A stretch of 64,000 nt of DNA from Pseudomonas fluorescens (GCF_002022275.1 NZ_MSDF01000057.1:1-64000); one strand, 5' to 3'. Numbered from the stretch's first letter, positions 8,203 to 17,527 are shown. Notes: generated by a model not told the origin, from the sequence alone. Program-made: numbers and translations.

Positions 8203-8925
8203 ATGGATCACCAGCCGCCCAAGCCGCGCAAGAGCATGCATGCCCAGATCGTTCAGGACTTGGGCATGCACATCGTTTCCGGCCGCTTCAAGCCCGAAGA
8301 ACGCCTGCCCATGGAGGCCACGCTCTGCGAGGAGTACAAGGTCAGCCGTTCGGTATTGCGCGAAGCGACCCGGGTGCTCAGCGCCAAGGGCCTGGTGTAT
8401 TCCAAGCCACGGGTGGGCGCAGTGGTGCGCCCGCGCCTGAAATGGCACTTGCTCGACCCGGACGTGCTGTCGTGGCTGATGCAGTCCACGCCCCACAGCG
8501 AGTTCTTCAATACGCTGGCGGGGGTGCGGCGCATTCTTGAACCGGAAATCGCCGCCATGGCCGCGACCACCGCCACCGCTGAAGACATCGCCACCATCGA
8601 AAAAGCTTACCTGGGCATGGAAACCGCGAAGACTCACGACGACCTACTGCAGGCCGACCTCGACTTTCATCGCGCCATCGCCGACGCCACCCGCAACGAC
8701 TTGCTCGCCTACATGTGCAACATGCTCTCGCTGCCGCTGCGCGAGTCGATCAACATCACCAACCGCCGCCCCGACATCCAGGGCCTCAGCCTGCCGCGCC
8801 ACAAGGCGATCCTCACGGCCATCCAGAACCGCGACGCCCTCGGCGCCCGGCACGCCTCGCTGGTGCAACTCGACGACACCCGCGTGGCGCTGGACACCGT
8901 GATGAATGTGCTGACGCCGTTGTAA
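8203..8925 (+). CDS. FadR-subfamily GntR transcriptional regulator of the pentose cluster
   Basis: A 240-residue regulator. The N-terminal winged helix-turn-helix spans about residues 10-75 (ERLPMEATLCEEYKVSRSVLREATRVLSAKGLV). The C-terminal FCD ligand-binding domain follows, with likely metal ligands in DLDFHRAI, PRHKAIL and ARHASL. It follows the dehydratase gene on the same strand and probably binds the TNGTNNNACNA-type sites at 6315-6399, responding to a pathway acid. The ATG at 8203 starts before the conserved N-terminal helix. Confidence 0.85.
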   Translation: MDHQPPKPRKSMHAQIVQDLGMHIVSGRFKPEERLPMEATLCEEYKVSRSVLREATRVLSAKGLVYSKPRVGAVVRPRLKWHLLDPDVLSWLMQSTPHSEFFNTLAGVRRILEPEIAAMAATTATAEDIATIEKAYLGMETAKTHDDLLQADLDFHRAIADATRNDLLAYMCNMLSLPLRESINITNRRPDIQGLSLPRHKAILTAIQNRDALGARHASLVQLDDTRVALDTVMNVLTPL

Positions 8926-8972
8926 CCCGCGCATCTGCGGCTACGCTCAGGTGACAGCCTGAGGGATCAGCC

Positions 8973-9656
8973 ATGTGCGGACGACTGACGCAGTACCGGG
9001 GCATCCACGACTTTGTGGCCGCCTTGAGCATGCCCAATGCCCTGGTCAACAGCGTGGGCGAGCAACCCCTTGAACGCTACAACGTGGCGCCTTCGACGCC
9101 AGTCGCCCTGCTCCACCTTGAAAACGAACTGCTGCACGCCGACCGCGTGCGCTGGGGCTGGCGCCCGCACTGGGCCAAAGACCGCGCGCCGCCGATCAAT
9201 GCGCGCGTGGAGAAAGTCGCCAATGGCCCGTTCTTTCGCGCGATCTGGCCGCACCGCGCCATCGCGCCGATCGACAGCTGGTTTGAATGGGTGGACGAAG
9301 GCGGTCCGAAAAAACAGCCTTATCTGATTCGCCGTCGCGACGGTGAACCGGTGTTTTGTGCCGCAATTGGCCAGTTACCGGACACCGATGAAGGCGCGGG
9401 TGAGGATGACGGGTTTGTGATCATCACGGCCGACAGTGCCGGCGGCATGATCGATATTCATGACCGCAGACCGGTGGTGCTCAACCCGGAACTGGCGCGC
9501 GAATGGCTGGACCCGGCCACACTCAGAGGGCGTGCCGAGCAGATGGTGATGTTTCAGGGTGAACCGGCCGAGGCGTTTGAATGGTTTCGCGTGGACGCGG
9601 CGGTTGGTAATCCGCGCCATGATGGGCCGCATGTGATTGAGCGCATCGACGGCTGA
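8973..9656 (+). CDS. SOS response-associated peptidase family protein (SRAP, YedK/HMCES-like)
   Basis: A 227-residue SRAP domain protein that should crosslink to abasic sites in single-stranded DNA. Cys2, exposed after Met removal in MCGRLTQ, is the crosslinking residue. Other family residues are present: RYNVAPST, INARVEKV, the catalytic Glu in SWFEWVDE and the His in DIHDRRPVVL. The small hairpin CTCAGG/CCTGAG lies just before the gene, with the ribosome-binding site inside its right flank. It appears unlinked to the neighbouring catabolic genes. Confidence 0.9.
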   Translation: MCGRLTQYRGIHDFVAALSMPNALVNSVGEQPLERYNVAPSTPVALLHLENELLHADRVRWGWRPHWAKDRAPPINARVEKVANGPFFRAIWPHRAIAPIDSWFEWVDEGGPKKQPYLIRRRDGEPVFCAAIGQLPDTDEGAGEDDGFVIITADSAGGMIDIHDRRPVVLNPELAREWLDPATLRGRAEQMVMFQGEPAEAFEWFRVDAAVGNPRHDGPHVIERIDG

Positions 9657-9770
9657 CACCCTGGCGATCGGAAACGATTCAGCCTGCGCAAACATTAACG
9701 CCGAACCTTTCCCCCAGACCCGCGTCCGAGCTAAGGCACCGTTGCCAACTGCTCGCCGCGAGGTTGTCGT

Positions 9771-10661
9771 TTGAAAGCCGCCATCATCAAAAAGTATCGT
9801 TTGATCATCAAGACCATGGGCTATGTGGGCTGGGCCCTGTTCTGGCTGTTGTTGTGGGATGTCGCCGTGACGGTGGACTTCATGCTGTTTCTCACCACCA
9901 AAATCAATTTGCCGCTGATGCCGCTTACCCTGCTGGGTTCGGCGCTGGTGGTACTGATCAGTTTTCGTAACAGCAGCGCCTACAACCGCTGGTGGGAAGC
10001 GCGCACGTTGTGGGGCGCAATGGTCAATAACTCACGCAGTTTTGCCCGTCAGGTGCTCACCCTGATGGATGACCCGGACACCGAGGTCAACCCGGTCAAG
10101 TCCACCCTGCTGCGCCGTCACGTCGCCTATGTGAACTGCCTCGCGGCGCACCTCAAGGGCCAGCCATGCCCGGATGAGGTGCGCGCATTTATCCCCGCCG
10201 AAGAATTTGCGCGCAACGGTGCCACCAACAACTTTGCCAATGACATCCTCACCGGCTCGGCGGCGATACTTGCCCGGGAATACAAGGCCGGGCATCTGGA
10301 CAGCATTCGCCTGGCGCGTCTGGAATCAACATTGGTGGACCTCTCCAACGCCCAAGGCGGCATGGAACGCATCGCCAATACGCCACTGCCCTACCCTTAC
10401 GTGTACTTCCCGCGCCTGTTCATTTCGCTGTTCTGCCTGATCGTGCCGGTGGGTCTGGTGGAGTCTTTGGGTTGGTTTACACCGCTGGCGTCGACGGTGG
10501 TGGGCTTTATGCTGCTGGCGATCGAGCGCATCGGCACCGACCTGCAAAGCCCGTTTCATTCCAGCGAACACCAGATCCAGATGGAAACCATCTGCGAAAC
10601 CATCGAAAGGAACCTGCAGTCGATGCAGCGCGATGCCCTGGGCAGCGAGCGCCTCGGCTGA
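9771..10661 (+). CDS. Bestrophin family (UPF0187/YneE) membrane protein
   Basis: A 296-residue membrane protein of the bacterial bestrophin family, which form pentameric ion channels. Landmarks are RNSSAYNRWWEARTLWGAMV near the N-terminus and the late IERIGTDLQSPFH motif. Hydrophobic segments occur around residues 18-40, 47-65 and 220-255. The start is a TTG at 9771 with GAGG seven bases upstream; no ATG fits without removing the conserved N-terminal part. It stands alone between the SRAP gene and the chemoreceptor. Confidence 0.85.
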   Translation: MKAAIIKKYRLIIKTMGYVGWALFWLLLWDVAVTVDFMLFLTTKINLPLMPLTLLGSALVVLISFRNSSAYNRWWEARTLWGAMVNNSRSFARQVLTLMDDPDTEVNPVKSTLLRRHVAYVNCLAAHLKGQPCPDEVRAFIPAEEFARNGATNNFANDILTGSAAILAREYKAGHLDSIRLARLESTLVDLSNAQGGMERIANTPLPYPYVYFPRLFISLFCLIVPVGLVESLGWFTPLASTVVGFMLLAIERIGTDLQSPFHSSEHQIQMETICETIERNLQSMQRDALGSERLG

Positions 10662-10815
10662 CCGTCCGTCCGCTTCCTCTTAACGGCCTAAAGTGCTCAT
10701 CGCCCCAGTCGATACACCGGATGAGCATGGGCCGCCCTCTGCAAAAACAACACATGCGACGCTCACCGCTACCGTTTTTTCCTTGCCAAAACTATAAATA
10801 CCCGCGGGAGAAGTC

Positions 10816-12759
10816 ATGAATATCAAGCAAAAGCTGACCCTGGCGTTTGCAGCCATCGCGTGCGTGCCGGTTATCCTGGTGGCCGTGCTGGTGGTGTTGA
10901 ACCTGCGCGAGGGGGCCCAAGCCAATTTCCTCGACAGCAGCGGTCGCGAAATCCGCCAGATCGACAACGGCATGAAGCAGTTCTTCGATGGCATCAGCCA
11001 GAACGTCGACTATGTGGCCAAGGACCCGCGCGTTGTCGCGGCCAAGGACCTCAAAAGCTACGCTGGCGCCGATGCGGCGCAAATTCCCCTCACCCCCACG
11101 AACAAAGCGCTTCTGGACATTTTCGACCAGTTCGCCAAAAGCCACCCCAGCACCGCTTACCTGTCCCTGGGGTTGAGCGATGGCGGCTACGCCAGTTGGC
11201 CGGACGACGCCAAACTGAACAACTACGACCCGCGCGTACGCCCCTGGTACAAAGCGGCCGTGGCTGCGCCGGGCACCACCGTGCGTACCGGCGCCTACTA
11301 CTGGGCACCCGACGATGTGGTACTGATCGGCACGGTACGCACGGTCGCCGACGCCACCGGAAAAGTGCTCGGCGTGGTCGGCCTGGACGTATCGCTCAAG
11401 CAACTGACTGAACTGGTTCGCAACATCAAGCTCGGTGACAGCGGCTACCTGATGTTGGTTGAAGCGAACGGTAACGTGCTGGTTGACCCCAGCGATGCCA
11501 CACACAATTTCAAGCCCCTGGCTGACCTGGGCGCCAACTACGCCGAGCTGGCCAAACAGGGCGACGGCGTCACCCGGATCGACATCAATGGAGTGACGTA
11601 CATGGCCAACGTGGTGAGCTCCAAAGACCTGGGCTGGCGCTTTATCGGCCTGATCAAACGCGATGAAGTCATGGCCCAGGCCGCACACCTCACTTGGCTG
11701 ATCGCCGCCATCGCAGCGGTGCTGGCCGTGGCGTTCGCGATTGTAGGTGCCAGCTTTGCCCGGGTGATCGTGCGTCCAATTCGCGGGGTTGCCGACGGCC
11801 TGCAAGAGATCGCCGAAGGTGAAGGCGACCTCACCCGTCAGCTCAAGGTCGAAGGCAAGGATGAAACGGCCAGCCTGGCAGGTTGGTTCAACCAGTTTCT
11901 GAGCATGATCGCCCAACTGGTGCAGCGTATCGGCAACGCTTCATCCGACCTGCAAACGGCCGCCGCCGATACCAGCGAAGTCGCCAACAACATGAACAGC
12001 GCGGCCGGGCGTCAGCGTGAAGCCGTGGAGTTGGTAAGCACCGCGTTCAATGAGATGGTTGCCACCGCCAACGAGGTGGCCCGCTCGTGCAGCGCCGCGG
12101 CCTCAAGTGCCGATGAAGGCTACCGCGATGTACACGACGGCCAGCAACACATCGGTGAAGCCACCGGCAGCGTGCTCAAGCTGAGCGAAGACCTGCAACG
12201 CTCGACCCAGACCATGCAGTTGCTGGAACAAGACAGCAAAAATATCAACACCATCCTCGACACCATCCGCTCGATTGCCGAGCAGACCAACCTGCTCGCG
12301 CTCAACGCTGCGATTGAAGCGGCACGTGCGGGTGACCAGGGTCGTGGGTTTGCCGTGGTTGCCGACGAAGTACGCGCCCTGGCCCGGCGTACCGCCGACT
12401 CCACCGGCGAGATCGACAGCCTGCTGGGCAACCTCGCCCGCCGCACCCAGGAAGTCACTCAACAGATGCAGGGCAGCCTGCTGGTATCCAACACCAGTGT
12501 GGAACGCATCCAGCAAGCCCGCGACAGCTTCGACAAGATCCGTGGCTCAGTCGATTCGATCCGCGACCAGAACACCCAGATCGCCACGGCCGCCGAAGAG
12601 CAGCACCAAGTGGCCGAAGAGATCAACCGGCACATCGCACAGATCCACGCTGACGCCCGTCTGGTGGAAGGGTTTGCACACTCGGCACAGACCGGGTCTG
12701 GGCGCTTGACGGATATTTCCGGGCAACTGAAGGGGTTGGTGGGACGGTTCAAGTTCTGA
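10816..12759 (+). CDS. Methyl-accepting chemotaxis protein with dCache domain, probable amino-acid sensor
   Basis: A 647-residue chemoreceptor. TM1 is near residues 7-29, a periplasmic dCache domain spans about 33-285, and TM2 is about 293-316. A HAMP domain follows, then a signalling domain whose hairpin tip (EQTNLLALNAAIEAARAG) lies near residue 490. The dCache membrane-distal module has Y137, R142, W144, Y145, then Y161/Y162 and D191, matching the spacing of the conserved amino-acid-binding motif of dCache_1 receptors. Amino acids are therefore the predicted ligands. GGGAG precedes the ATG. A strong terminator follows directly. Confidence 0.92.
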   Translation: MNIKQKLTLAFAAIACVPVILVAVLVVLNLREGAQANFLDSSGREIRQIDNGMKQFFDGISQNVDYVAKDPRVVAAKDLKSYAGADAAQIPLTPTNKALLDIFDQFAKSHPSTAYLSLGLSDGGYASWPDDAKLNNYDPRVRPWYKAAVAAPGTTVRTGAYYWAPDDVVLIGTVRTVADATGKVLGVVGLDVSLKQLTELVRNIKLGDSGYLMLVEANGNVLVDPSDATHNFKPLADLGANYAELAKQGDGVTRIDINGVTYMANVVSSKDLGWRFIGLIKRDEVMAQAAHLTWLIAAIAAVLAVAFAIVGASFARVIVRPIRGVADGLQEIAEGEGDLTRQLKVEGKDETASLAGWFNQFLSMIAQLVQRIGNASSDLQTAAADTSEVANNMNSAAGRQREAVELVSTAFNEMVATANEVARSCSAAASSADEGYRDVHDGQQHIGEATGSVLKLSEDLQRSTQTMQLLEQDSKNINTILDTIRSIAEQTNLLALNAAIEAARAGDQGRGFAVVADEVRALARRTADSTGEIDSLLGNLARRTQEVTQQMQGSLLVSNTSVERIQQARDSFDKIRGSVDSIRDQNTQIATAAEEQHQVAEEINRHIAQIHADARLVEGFAHSAQTGSGRLTDISGQLKGLVGRFKF

Positions 12760-12767
12760 TGCACCCG

Positions 12768-12798
12768 CACGCACCACCGTAGCGGGGGTGCGTGTTTT
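12768..12798 (+). terminator. Intrinsic terminator after the chemoreceptor gene
   Basis: A perfect 8-bp stem (CACGCACC at 12768-12775, GGTGCGTG at 12787-12794) with an 11-base loop is followed by TTTT, nine bases after the stop codon. Confidence 0.75.
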
Positions 12799-12848
12799 GC
12801 GAGAAGGTCGCGTCTTACCGGCGATGGGGCTTGCGCTGTTGACTGCAA

Positions 12849-14069
12849 TCAATCGCGCCGACGGCTGAAGTGCCAGCTGAGCATTTGATAAAACCCGAGC
12901 AGGCTCCCGGCCAATATCAATGTCCACTGCACGCTCAGCGCTGCCGCCAGCAAGCCGGCCAACAGCCCGCCGATGGCTTCGAAACCAAACCGCATGGCGA
13001 TGTAGAACGCGATAACCCTGCCCCGCAGCGCTTCCGGGGCGGCGCTTTGCAGCGTCATATTGCTGCTGACATTACTCACGGTGATCCCGAAGCCCAACCC
13101 GGCGAGCGCCACCAGTGTGAGCCACAACGCAGGGTTGGCGGCTACCGCGCACAGCGAGCCTGCGCAAACAACAGTGCCGACCGCAATGATGCGACTCAGG
13201 TTCGAAGAGCTGCCGGCGAACGCCAGGAAGATCGTGGCCAAGAAAGCGCCGGCACCCGCCGCCCCCCACAACCAGCCCAGCGTTTGTGCATCACCGCTGA
13301 ACACGTGTTTGGCCAGAATCGGTAACAACACCGTGTAGCCAGAGGCCAGCAGATTGACCATCACCACACTGATCAGCAAACGCCGGATGGACACGGTGCC
13401 CCACAGGTAGCGCAACCCTTCACGAAAGATCTCGCCAGTCGAGCCCTGAGCCCTGGACTGGGCACGGCTCTGCACGTTGCTCAAGCCGACCAGCAACATG
13501 CCGAACGCGATGGAGGTCAACAAGAAGCAACCGGCCTCACCGCTCCAGCCAATCAACAAACCGGCCAGCGGCGGGCCGATAAAGCGCGCGGCGTTGATCA
13601 ACATCGCGTTGAGAACGAGCGCGTTGGGCAGGTCACCGGGGTCATCGACGAAGCTGGCGATCAGCGCTTGCCGCAGGGGCGTTTCCAGCGCGTTGAGCAG
13701 GCCCAGCAGCAGTGCCATAGCGATGATCACTTCGCGCCCCATCCAGTGCTGCCAGGTGAGCACGGCCAGGGCCAGAGACTGTAATGCCAGTGCTGCTTGC
13801 ACAACCATCAACAGGCGACGCTTGTCGTGCCGGTCGGACCAGGCACCCGCCAATGGCCCGACCAGCAATTGCGGCAGCAGCGTCAGAAACGCAATTGCAC
13901 CCAGCAGTACTGCCGAGCCCGTCAAGTGGTAGGCGAGCCAGGACAATGCAACCTGTTGCACCCATTTGCCCAAGGTGGAGAGGCCCTGGCCGACAAAGTA
14001 GATCTGGAAATTTCGATGGCTCAGCGCGCGAATGGGCGCGGGCCAGCGGGAGGCAGAAGCAGGATTCAA
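12849..14069 (-). CDS. MFS transporter of the EntS-like (MFS_3) type
   Basis: A 406-residue permease with about 12 helices. SHRNFQIYFVGQGLSTLGKWVQ at the start and the loop AGAWSDRHDKRRLL after helix 2-3 are typical of the MFS_3 branch, which includes many exporters. The start is a TTG that overlaps the TGA of the upstream RraA-like gene (TTGA), so its translation is probably coupled to that gene. Substrate unknown. A catabolic importer or a metabolite exporter are both possible. Confidence 0.75.
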   Translation of the reverse strand: MNPASASRWPAPIRALSHRNFQIYFVGQGLSTLGKWVQQVALSWLAYHLTGSAVLLGAIAFLTLLPQLLVGPLAGAWSDRHDKRRLLMVVQAALALQSLALAVLTWQHWMGREVIIAMALLLGLLNALETPLRQALIASFVDDPGDLPNALVLNAMLINAARFIGPPLAGLLIGWSGEAGCFLLTSIAFGMLLVGLSNVQSRAQSRAQGSTGEIFREGLRYLWGTVSIRRLLISVVMVNLLASGYTVLLPILAKHVFSGDAQTLGWLWGAAGAGAFLATIFLAFAGSSSNLSRIIAVGTVVCAGSLCAVAANPALWLTLVALAGLGFGITVSNVSSNMTLQSAAPEALRGRVIAFYIAMRFGFEAIGGLLAGLLAAALSVQWTLILAGSLLGFYQMLSWHFSRRRD

Positions 14070-14740
14070 ATAAACTCACAGCCCTTTTGTACAAGGGATT
14101 TCAAGACCCAGGAACGGTCGTTTTCGCCCAGAGCAATCTGTTCAAGCTGCTTCTGTTCGGCGGCATGTTTGGCATGGGCGCGATCATACACCTCACTGAC
14201 CTGATCGAAGGGCACGCAGAGCAAACCGTCCTCATCACCGATTATCAGGTCGCCAGGCTCGATGACCATGCCACCGAGGGCAATCGGCACATTGACTTCG
14301 CCGGGGCCGTCCTTGTAAGGACCACGGTGGGTGATACCGGCAGCAAACACTGGAAATGCCCCGGCGCCAATGCTGGCGGCATCACGAATGGCCCCATTGA
14401 TCACAACCCCCGCCACGCCTTTCTTGATCGCATAAGCCACCATCATTTCGCCTATCAGCGCATTGCTCAGGTCACCCCCTGCGTCCACAACGATCACGTC
14501 GCCTGGCTCAGCAATATCCAGCGCGTGGTGCAGCATGAGGTTATCCCCGGGCCGCGCCTTGACGGTCAACGCCGGGCCTGCCAGCACGCCCGAGCGGTGC
14601 ATCGGTTGCAGGCCGGCGCCGCCTGCGGTCATGCGGTTCATCGAGTCGCTGATGTTGGCGACGGGGACGGTTCGATAACGCTCGACCCACTCGGCGGCGA
14701 CTTTACGCGGCTGCTTGAGCACTCTGAATCCGATGGACAT
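14066..14740 (-). CDS. RraA-like protein, probable 4-carboxy-4-hydroxy-2-oxoacid aldolase/decarboxylase
   Basis: A 224-residue RraA-fold protein. The stretch VVVDAGGDLSNALIGEMM followed about 20 residues later by NGAIRDAASIG carries the Gly-rich turn and Arg-Asp pair seen in HMG/CHA-type class II pyruvate aldolases of this fold. True RNase E inhibitors of this fold are shorter (about 160 residues), so an aldolase or oxaloacetate decarboxylase role is preferred. It is divergent from a D-2-hydroxyacid dehydrogenase across an IclR-operator-like region, suggesting a shared hydroxyacid pathway. AGAGGAAAGG precedes the ATG. Confidence 0.75.
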   Translation of the reverse strand: MSIGFRVLKQPRKVAAEWVERYRTVPVANISDSMNRMTAGGAGLQPMHRSGVLAGPALTVKARPGDNLMLHHALDIAEPGDVIVVDAGGDLSNALIGEMMVAYAIKKGVAGVVINGAIRDAASIGAGAFPVFAAGITHRGPYKDGPGEVNVPIALGGMVIEPGDLIIGDEDGLLCVPFDQVSEVYDRAHAKHAAEQKQLEQIALGENDRSWVLKSLVQKGCEFI

Positions 14741-14786
14741 GGCCTTTCCTCTTGTGGCTTTTATGGGACGCTGATCGCTTGTTAAT

Positions 14787-14799
14787 GAAACGACGTTTC
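14787..14799. promoter_or_regulatory. Palindromic operator candidate for the IclR regulator
   Basis: GAAACGACGTTTC is a 6-bp perfect inverted repeat around one central base, flanked by TTAAT and ATTAA. This resembles IclR/KdgR-family operators. It lies 47 bases upstream of the RraA-like gene and within the divergent region shared with the dehydrogenase. Confidence 0.5.
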
Positions 14800-14856
14800 G
14801 AAATTAACACCGAGATTTGAAACTGACAAGATAAAAGCCAGAGGTCCTTTTAAGCG

Positions 14857-14970
14857 AATGGCGTTACAAATCTGCTTATTTACAGGAAAACCCACCACCA
14901 TCAAGGATTACAGCCAAACCGATGATCCTTTCTGAAACAGATGTCTTTAATTTTATATTGCAACGCCATT
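14857..14970. repeat. Widely spaced 13-bp inverted repeat in the divergent intergenic region
   Basis: The 311-base region 14741-15051 has no gene. Besides the palindrome at 14787 it contains AATGGCGTTACAA (14857-14869) and TTGCAACGCCATT (14958-14970), matching in 12 of 13 positions as an inverted repeat with an 88-base spacer. It could be paired operator half-elements for looping, or a relic of a small mobile sequence. Confidence 0.5.
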
Positions 14971-15051
14971 TCATTATGGTAGGTTTCAACCACCGTTGAA
15001 CGCCACAAAGCGCCCCAACTGCACACCGACAAGAAAACAAAGGTGCAAAAA

Positions 15052-16029
15052 ATGACCCGAACCCTTCTGCTGACCGGCCCGCAATTGACCGACGAAGCCA
15101 TGGCCCACGCAGCCGCCCACGGTGTACGCGTTCTGCCGACCACGCCCTACGCCCCCGCCGACGAACTCACCGCGATCATCGCCCGCGAGCAGCCGGACGC
15201 GATTATCGTGCGCCAGGGCAAACTGACCCGCGAGATGATCAACGCGTCAGCCTCGTTGAAGATCATTGCCAAGCACGGGGTGGGCTACGACACCATCGAC
15301 ATTGCCGCCGCCGCCGAACGCCGCATTCCAGTGACCATCGCCTTGGGTGCCAACGCCCAGTCCGTGGCCGAGCACGCACTGGCGCTGATGTTCAGTGTCG
15401 CCCGCCAGACCGCCCTGCTCGACGCACGCATGCGGGACGGTCACTGGGACAAGGCCACGTCGGTGGGCATTGAGCTTTCGGGCAAAACCCTCGGCCTGGT
15501 AGGGCTTGGCGCTATCGGACGAATCCTGATGGACCTGGTGGCGCCGCTGCGCATGACCGTCAAGGTTTATGACCCCTACCTCGACCACCTGCCACACCTG
15601 CCGAATGTGGAGCGTGTCGAGGACTTCGATGCCCTGCTGACAGGCTGCGATATCATCAGCCTGCATTGCCCGCTGACCGAACAGAATCGCAACCTCTTCG
15701 GGGCCACGCAGTTCAAGCGCATGCGCGCCAGGAGCCTGCTGATCAATACGGCGCGCGGCGAGCTGATTGATACCGATGCGCTCATCCAGGCCCTGAGCAC
15801 CGGCCAGATCGCCGGTGCCGGCCTCGACACCTTCAACCCCGAACCACCGCCTGCGGATTCGGCGCTGTGGGGTTTGCCGACCCTGGTAGCCACCCCGCAT
15901 GTGGGCGCCAACACGGCTGAAGCGCGTGACCGGGTAGGCCTTCTGGCGGTGCAACAGATCATCGCCTGCTGGGGCGGTACTGCGCCGCACCCACGCACGG
16001 TGGTGAACCGTCACCTCTTCGCCCACTGA
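15052..16029 (+). CDS. D-2-hydroxyacid dehydrogenase (SerA/phosphoglycerate dehydrogenase-like)
   Basis: A 325-residue NAD-dependent D-isomer-specific 2-hydroxyacid dehydrogenase. The Rossmann motif is LGLVGLGAIGR. Catalytic residues are the Arg in NTARGELID, the Glu in FNPEPPP and the His in TPHVGAN. The ATG at 15052 is preferred over an in-frame GTG nine bases earlier, as the AAAGG upstream is better spaced for the ATG. The downstream MFS carrier and IclR regulator share the strand. Substrate unknown; a sugar-derived or dicarboxylic hydroxyacid is likely from context. Confidence 0.83.
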   Translation: MTRTLLLTGPQLTDEAMAHAAAHGVRVLPTTPYAPADELTAIIAREQPDAIIVRQGKLTREMINASASLKIIAKHGVGYDTIDIAAAAERRIPVTIALGANAQSVAEHALALMFSVARQTALLDARMRDGHWDKATSVGIELSGKTLGLVGLGAIGRILMDLVAPLRMTVKVYDPYLDHLPHLPNVERVEDFDALLTGCDIISLHCPLTEQNRNLFGATQFKRMRARSLLINTARGELIDTDALIQALSTGQIAGAGLDTFNPEPPPADSALWGLPTLVATPHVGANTAEARDRVGLLAVQQIIACWGGTAPHPRTVVNRHLFAH

Positions 16030-16113
16030 TCCGGCGTGCATTGCCTGGGCTTCACGTGAGAGAGCACGCGCTCATAACGCTTCTCCAAAAAAAACAAAAC
16101 GGGAGAGAGAGTC

Positions 16114-17451
16114 ATGTCTAACAGTTCTACCGAAATCAGCGCGCTTGAGCGCTCAACCATGCGCAAAGTCGCGTGGCGATTGTTGCCGTTCCTGATCCTC
16201 TGCTACCTGCTGGCGATCATCGACCGGGGCAATATTGGCATGGCCTCCCTGCAGATGAACCAGGACCTGGACCTCACCCCTGCCATCTTCGGCTTCGCCA
16301 GCAGCTTGTTCTTTGTCTCGTATTTTCTGGTGGAGGTGCCCAGCAACCTGGCGTTGCAGCGCTTTGGCGCACGGGTATGGATTGCGCGGATCATGATCAC
16401 CTGGGGGCTGATTTCGGCCGCTACGGCGTTTGTCCAGGGCGTCAATTCCCTCTACGTCATGCGGTTCTTGCTGGGAGCGGCCGAGGCCGGGTTTTTCCCG
16501 GGCGTGTTGCTTTACCTGACTTATTGGCTACCGGCGGCCTACCGCGGGCGCATGGTCGCAATTTTCATGGTGGCGATTCCGGGCGCCAACTTCATTGGCT
16601 CCCCCCTGTCGGGCCTGCTGCTGAGCATGGATGGCTGGTTTGGCATGCGTGGCTGGCACTGGCTGTTCATCCTCGAAGGCATTCCCGCCGTGCTGCTGGG
16701 GATCGCGTGCCTGTTTGTCTTGACCGATCGCCCGGAGCACGCCAAATGGCTGAGCAGCGAGCAGCGCAACTGGCTCACTAGCCGGCTCGACGAAGAGCGC
16801 AGCCGCAAGACCGCCATCGGGCATATTTCGTTGTGGAAACTGCTTCGTCACAAACACATCTGGGTGTTGGCGCTGATCTACTCGGGCGCATCGGCAGCAG
16901 GCAGCACGATGAGTGTGTGGGCACCGCAGCTGCTCAAAACCTTCGGCCTGAACAACCTGGAAATCGGCATGGTCAATGCCATCCCCTACGGCCTGGCGTC
17001 GGTCCTGATGATCATGTGGGGGCGCAGCTCCGACAAGACGGGTGAACGCCGCTGGCATACCGCCACCACCTTGCTATTGATTACCGCCGGCCTGTTAATG
17101 GCGCTGCTCACTTCCTCCCTGGTCGCGACGGTGATCATGATGTCCATGGTGCTGATCGGTGCGTACTCGATGAAGGGACCCTTCTGGGCGCTGGTGTCGA
17201 CCTGGCTGTCCTCCTCCACCGCCGCTGCCGGCCTGGCCGCCGTAGGCGCAATGGCCAACCTGATTGGCGGCGGCATCATGGTCAACGTCTACGGCACGAT
17301 CCACCACGCCACCGGCAGCTACGCCCTGGCGCTGATGCCACTGGCGGCGCTGTGTGCAGCGGGTGCCGTGATGGTGCTGCTGATGGGGCGCAAACAAATG
17401 AAGGGTTCCAGCGACGCGGCCGAACTCAAGGCGCCTGCAAGCGCCAGTTGA
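16114..17451 (+). CDS. MFS transporter, ACS family (galactonate/hexuronate type)
   Basis: A 445-residue importer with the ACS hallmarks VAWRLLPFLILCYLLAIIDR, LFFVSYFLVEVPSNLAL and RFLLGAAEAGFFPGVLLYLT. It follows the hydroxyacid dehydrogenase and precedes the IclR gene. GGGAGAGAG precedes the ATG. It probably imports the organic acid degraded by the RraA-like protein and the dehydrogenase. Confidence 0.85.
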   Translation: MSNSSTEISALERSTMRKVAWRLLPFLILCYLLAIIDRGNIGMASLQMNQDLDLTPAIFGFASSLFFVSYFLVEVPSNLALQRFGARVWIARIMITWGLISAATAFVQGVNSLYVMRFLLGAAEAGFFPGVLLYLTYWLPAAYRGRMVAIFMVAIPGANFIGSPLSGLLLSMDGWFGMRGWHWLFILEGIPAVLLGIACLFVLTDRPEHAKWLSSEQRNWLTSRLDEERSRKTAIGHISLWKLLRHKHIWVLALIYSGASAAGSTMSVWAPQLLKTFGLNNLEIGMVNAIPYGLASVLMIMWGRSSDKTGERRWHTATTLLLITAGLLMALLTSSLVATVIMMSMVLIGAYSMKGPFWALVSTWLSSSTAAAGLAAVGAMANLIGGGIMVNVYGTIHHATGSYALALMPLAALCAAGAVMVLLMGRKQMKGSSDAAELKAPASAS

Positions 17452-17459
17452 GCCCTTGT

Positions 17460-17490
17460 GCATTGCCCCCACGGGGCAATGCCAGTATTT
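17460..17490 (+). terminator. 10-bp hairpin between the MFS and IclR genes
   Basis: GCATTGCCCC (17460-17469) and GGGGCAATGC (17473-17482) form a perfect 10-bp stem with a 3-base loop. The following sequence CAGTATTTT gives only a weak U-tract, so it may attenuate read-through into the regulator or protect the mRNA rather than end transcription fully. Confidence 0.55.
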
Positions 17491-17527
17491 TGCTGCGTAC
17501 TCGCCTATCCCCCACAAGGAACGCCCC

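Noticed and set aside
8935..8950. CTG-N10-CAG before the SRAP gene as a LexA box
   Set aside because: Only the outer triplets fit; the inner sequence CGGCTACGCT lacks the AT-rich TATATATA-like core expected of an SOS box.
14857..14970. Insertion-sequence ends
   Set aside because: The 13-bp inverted repeats enclose only 88 bases with no transposase remnant and no flanking target duplication seen; reported as a repeat only.
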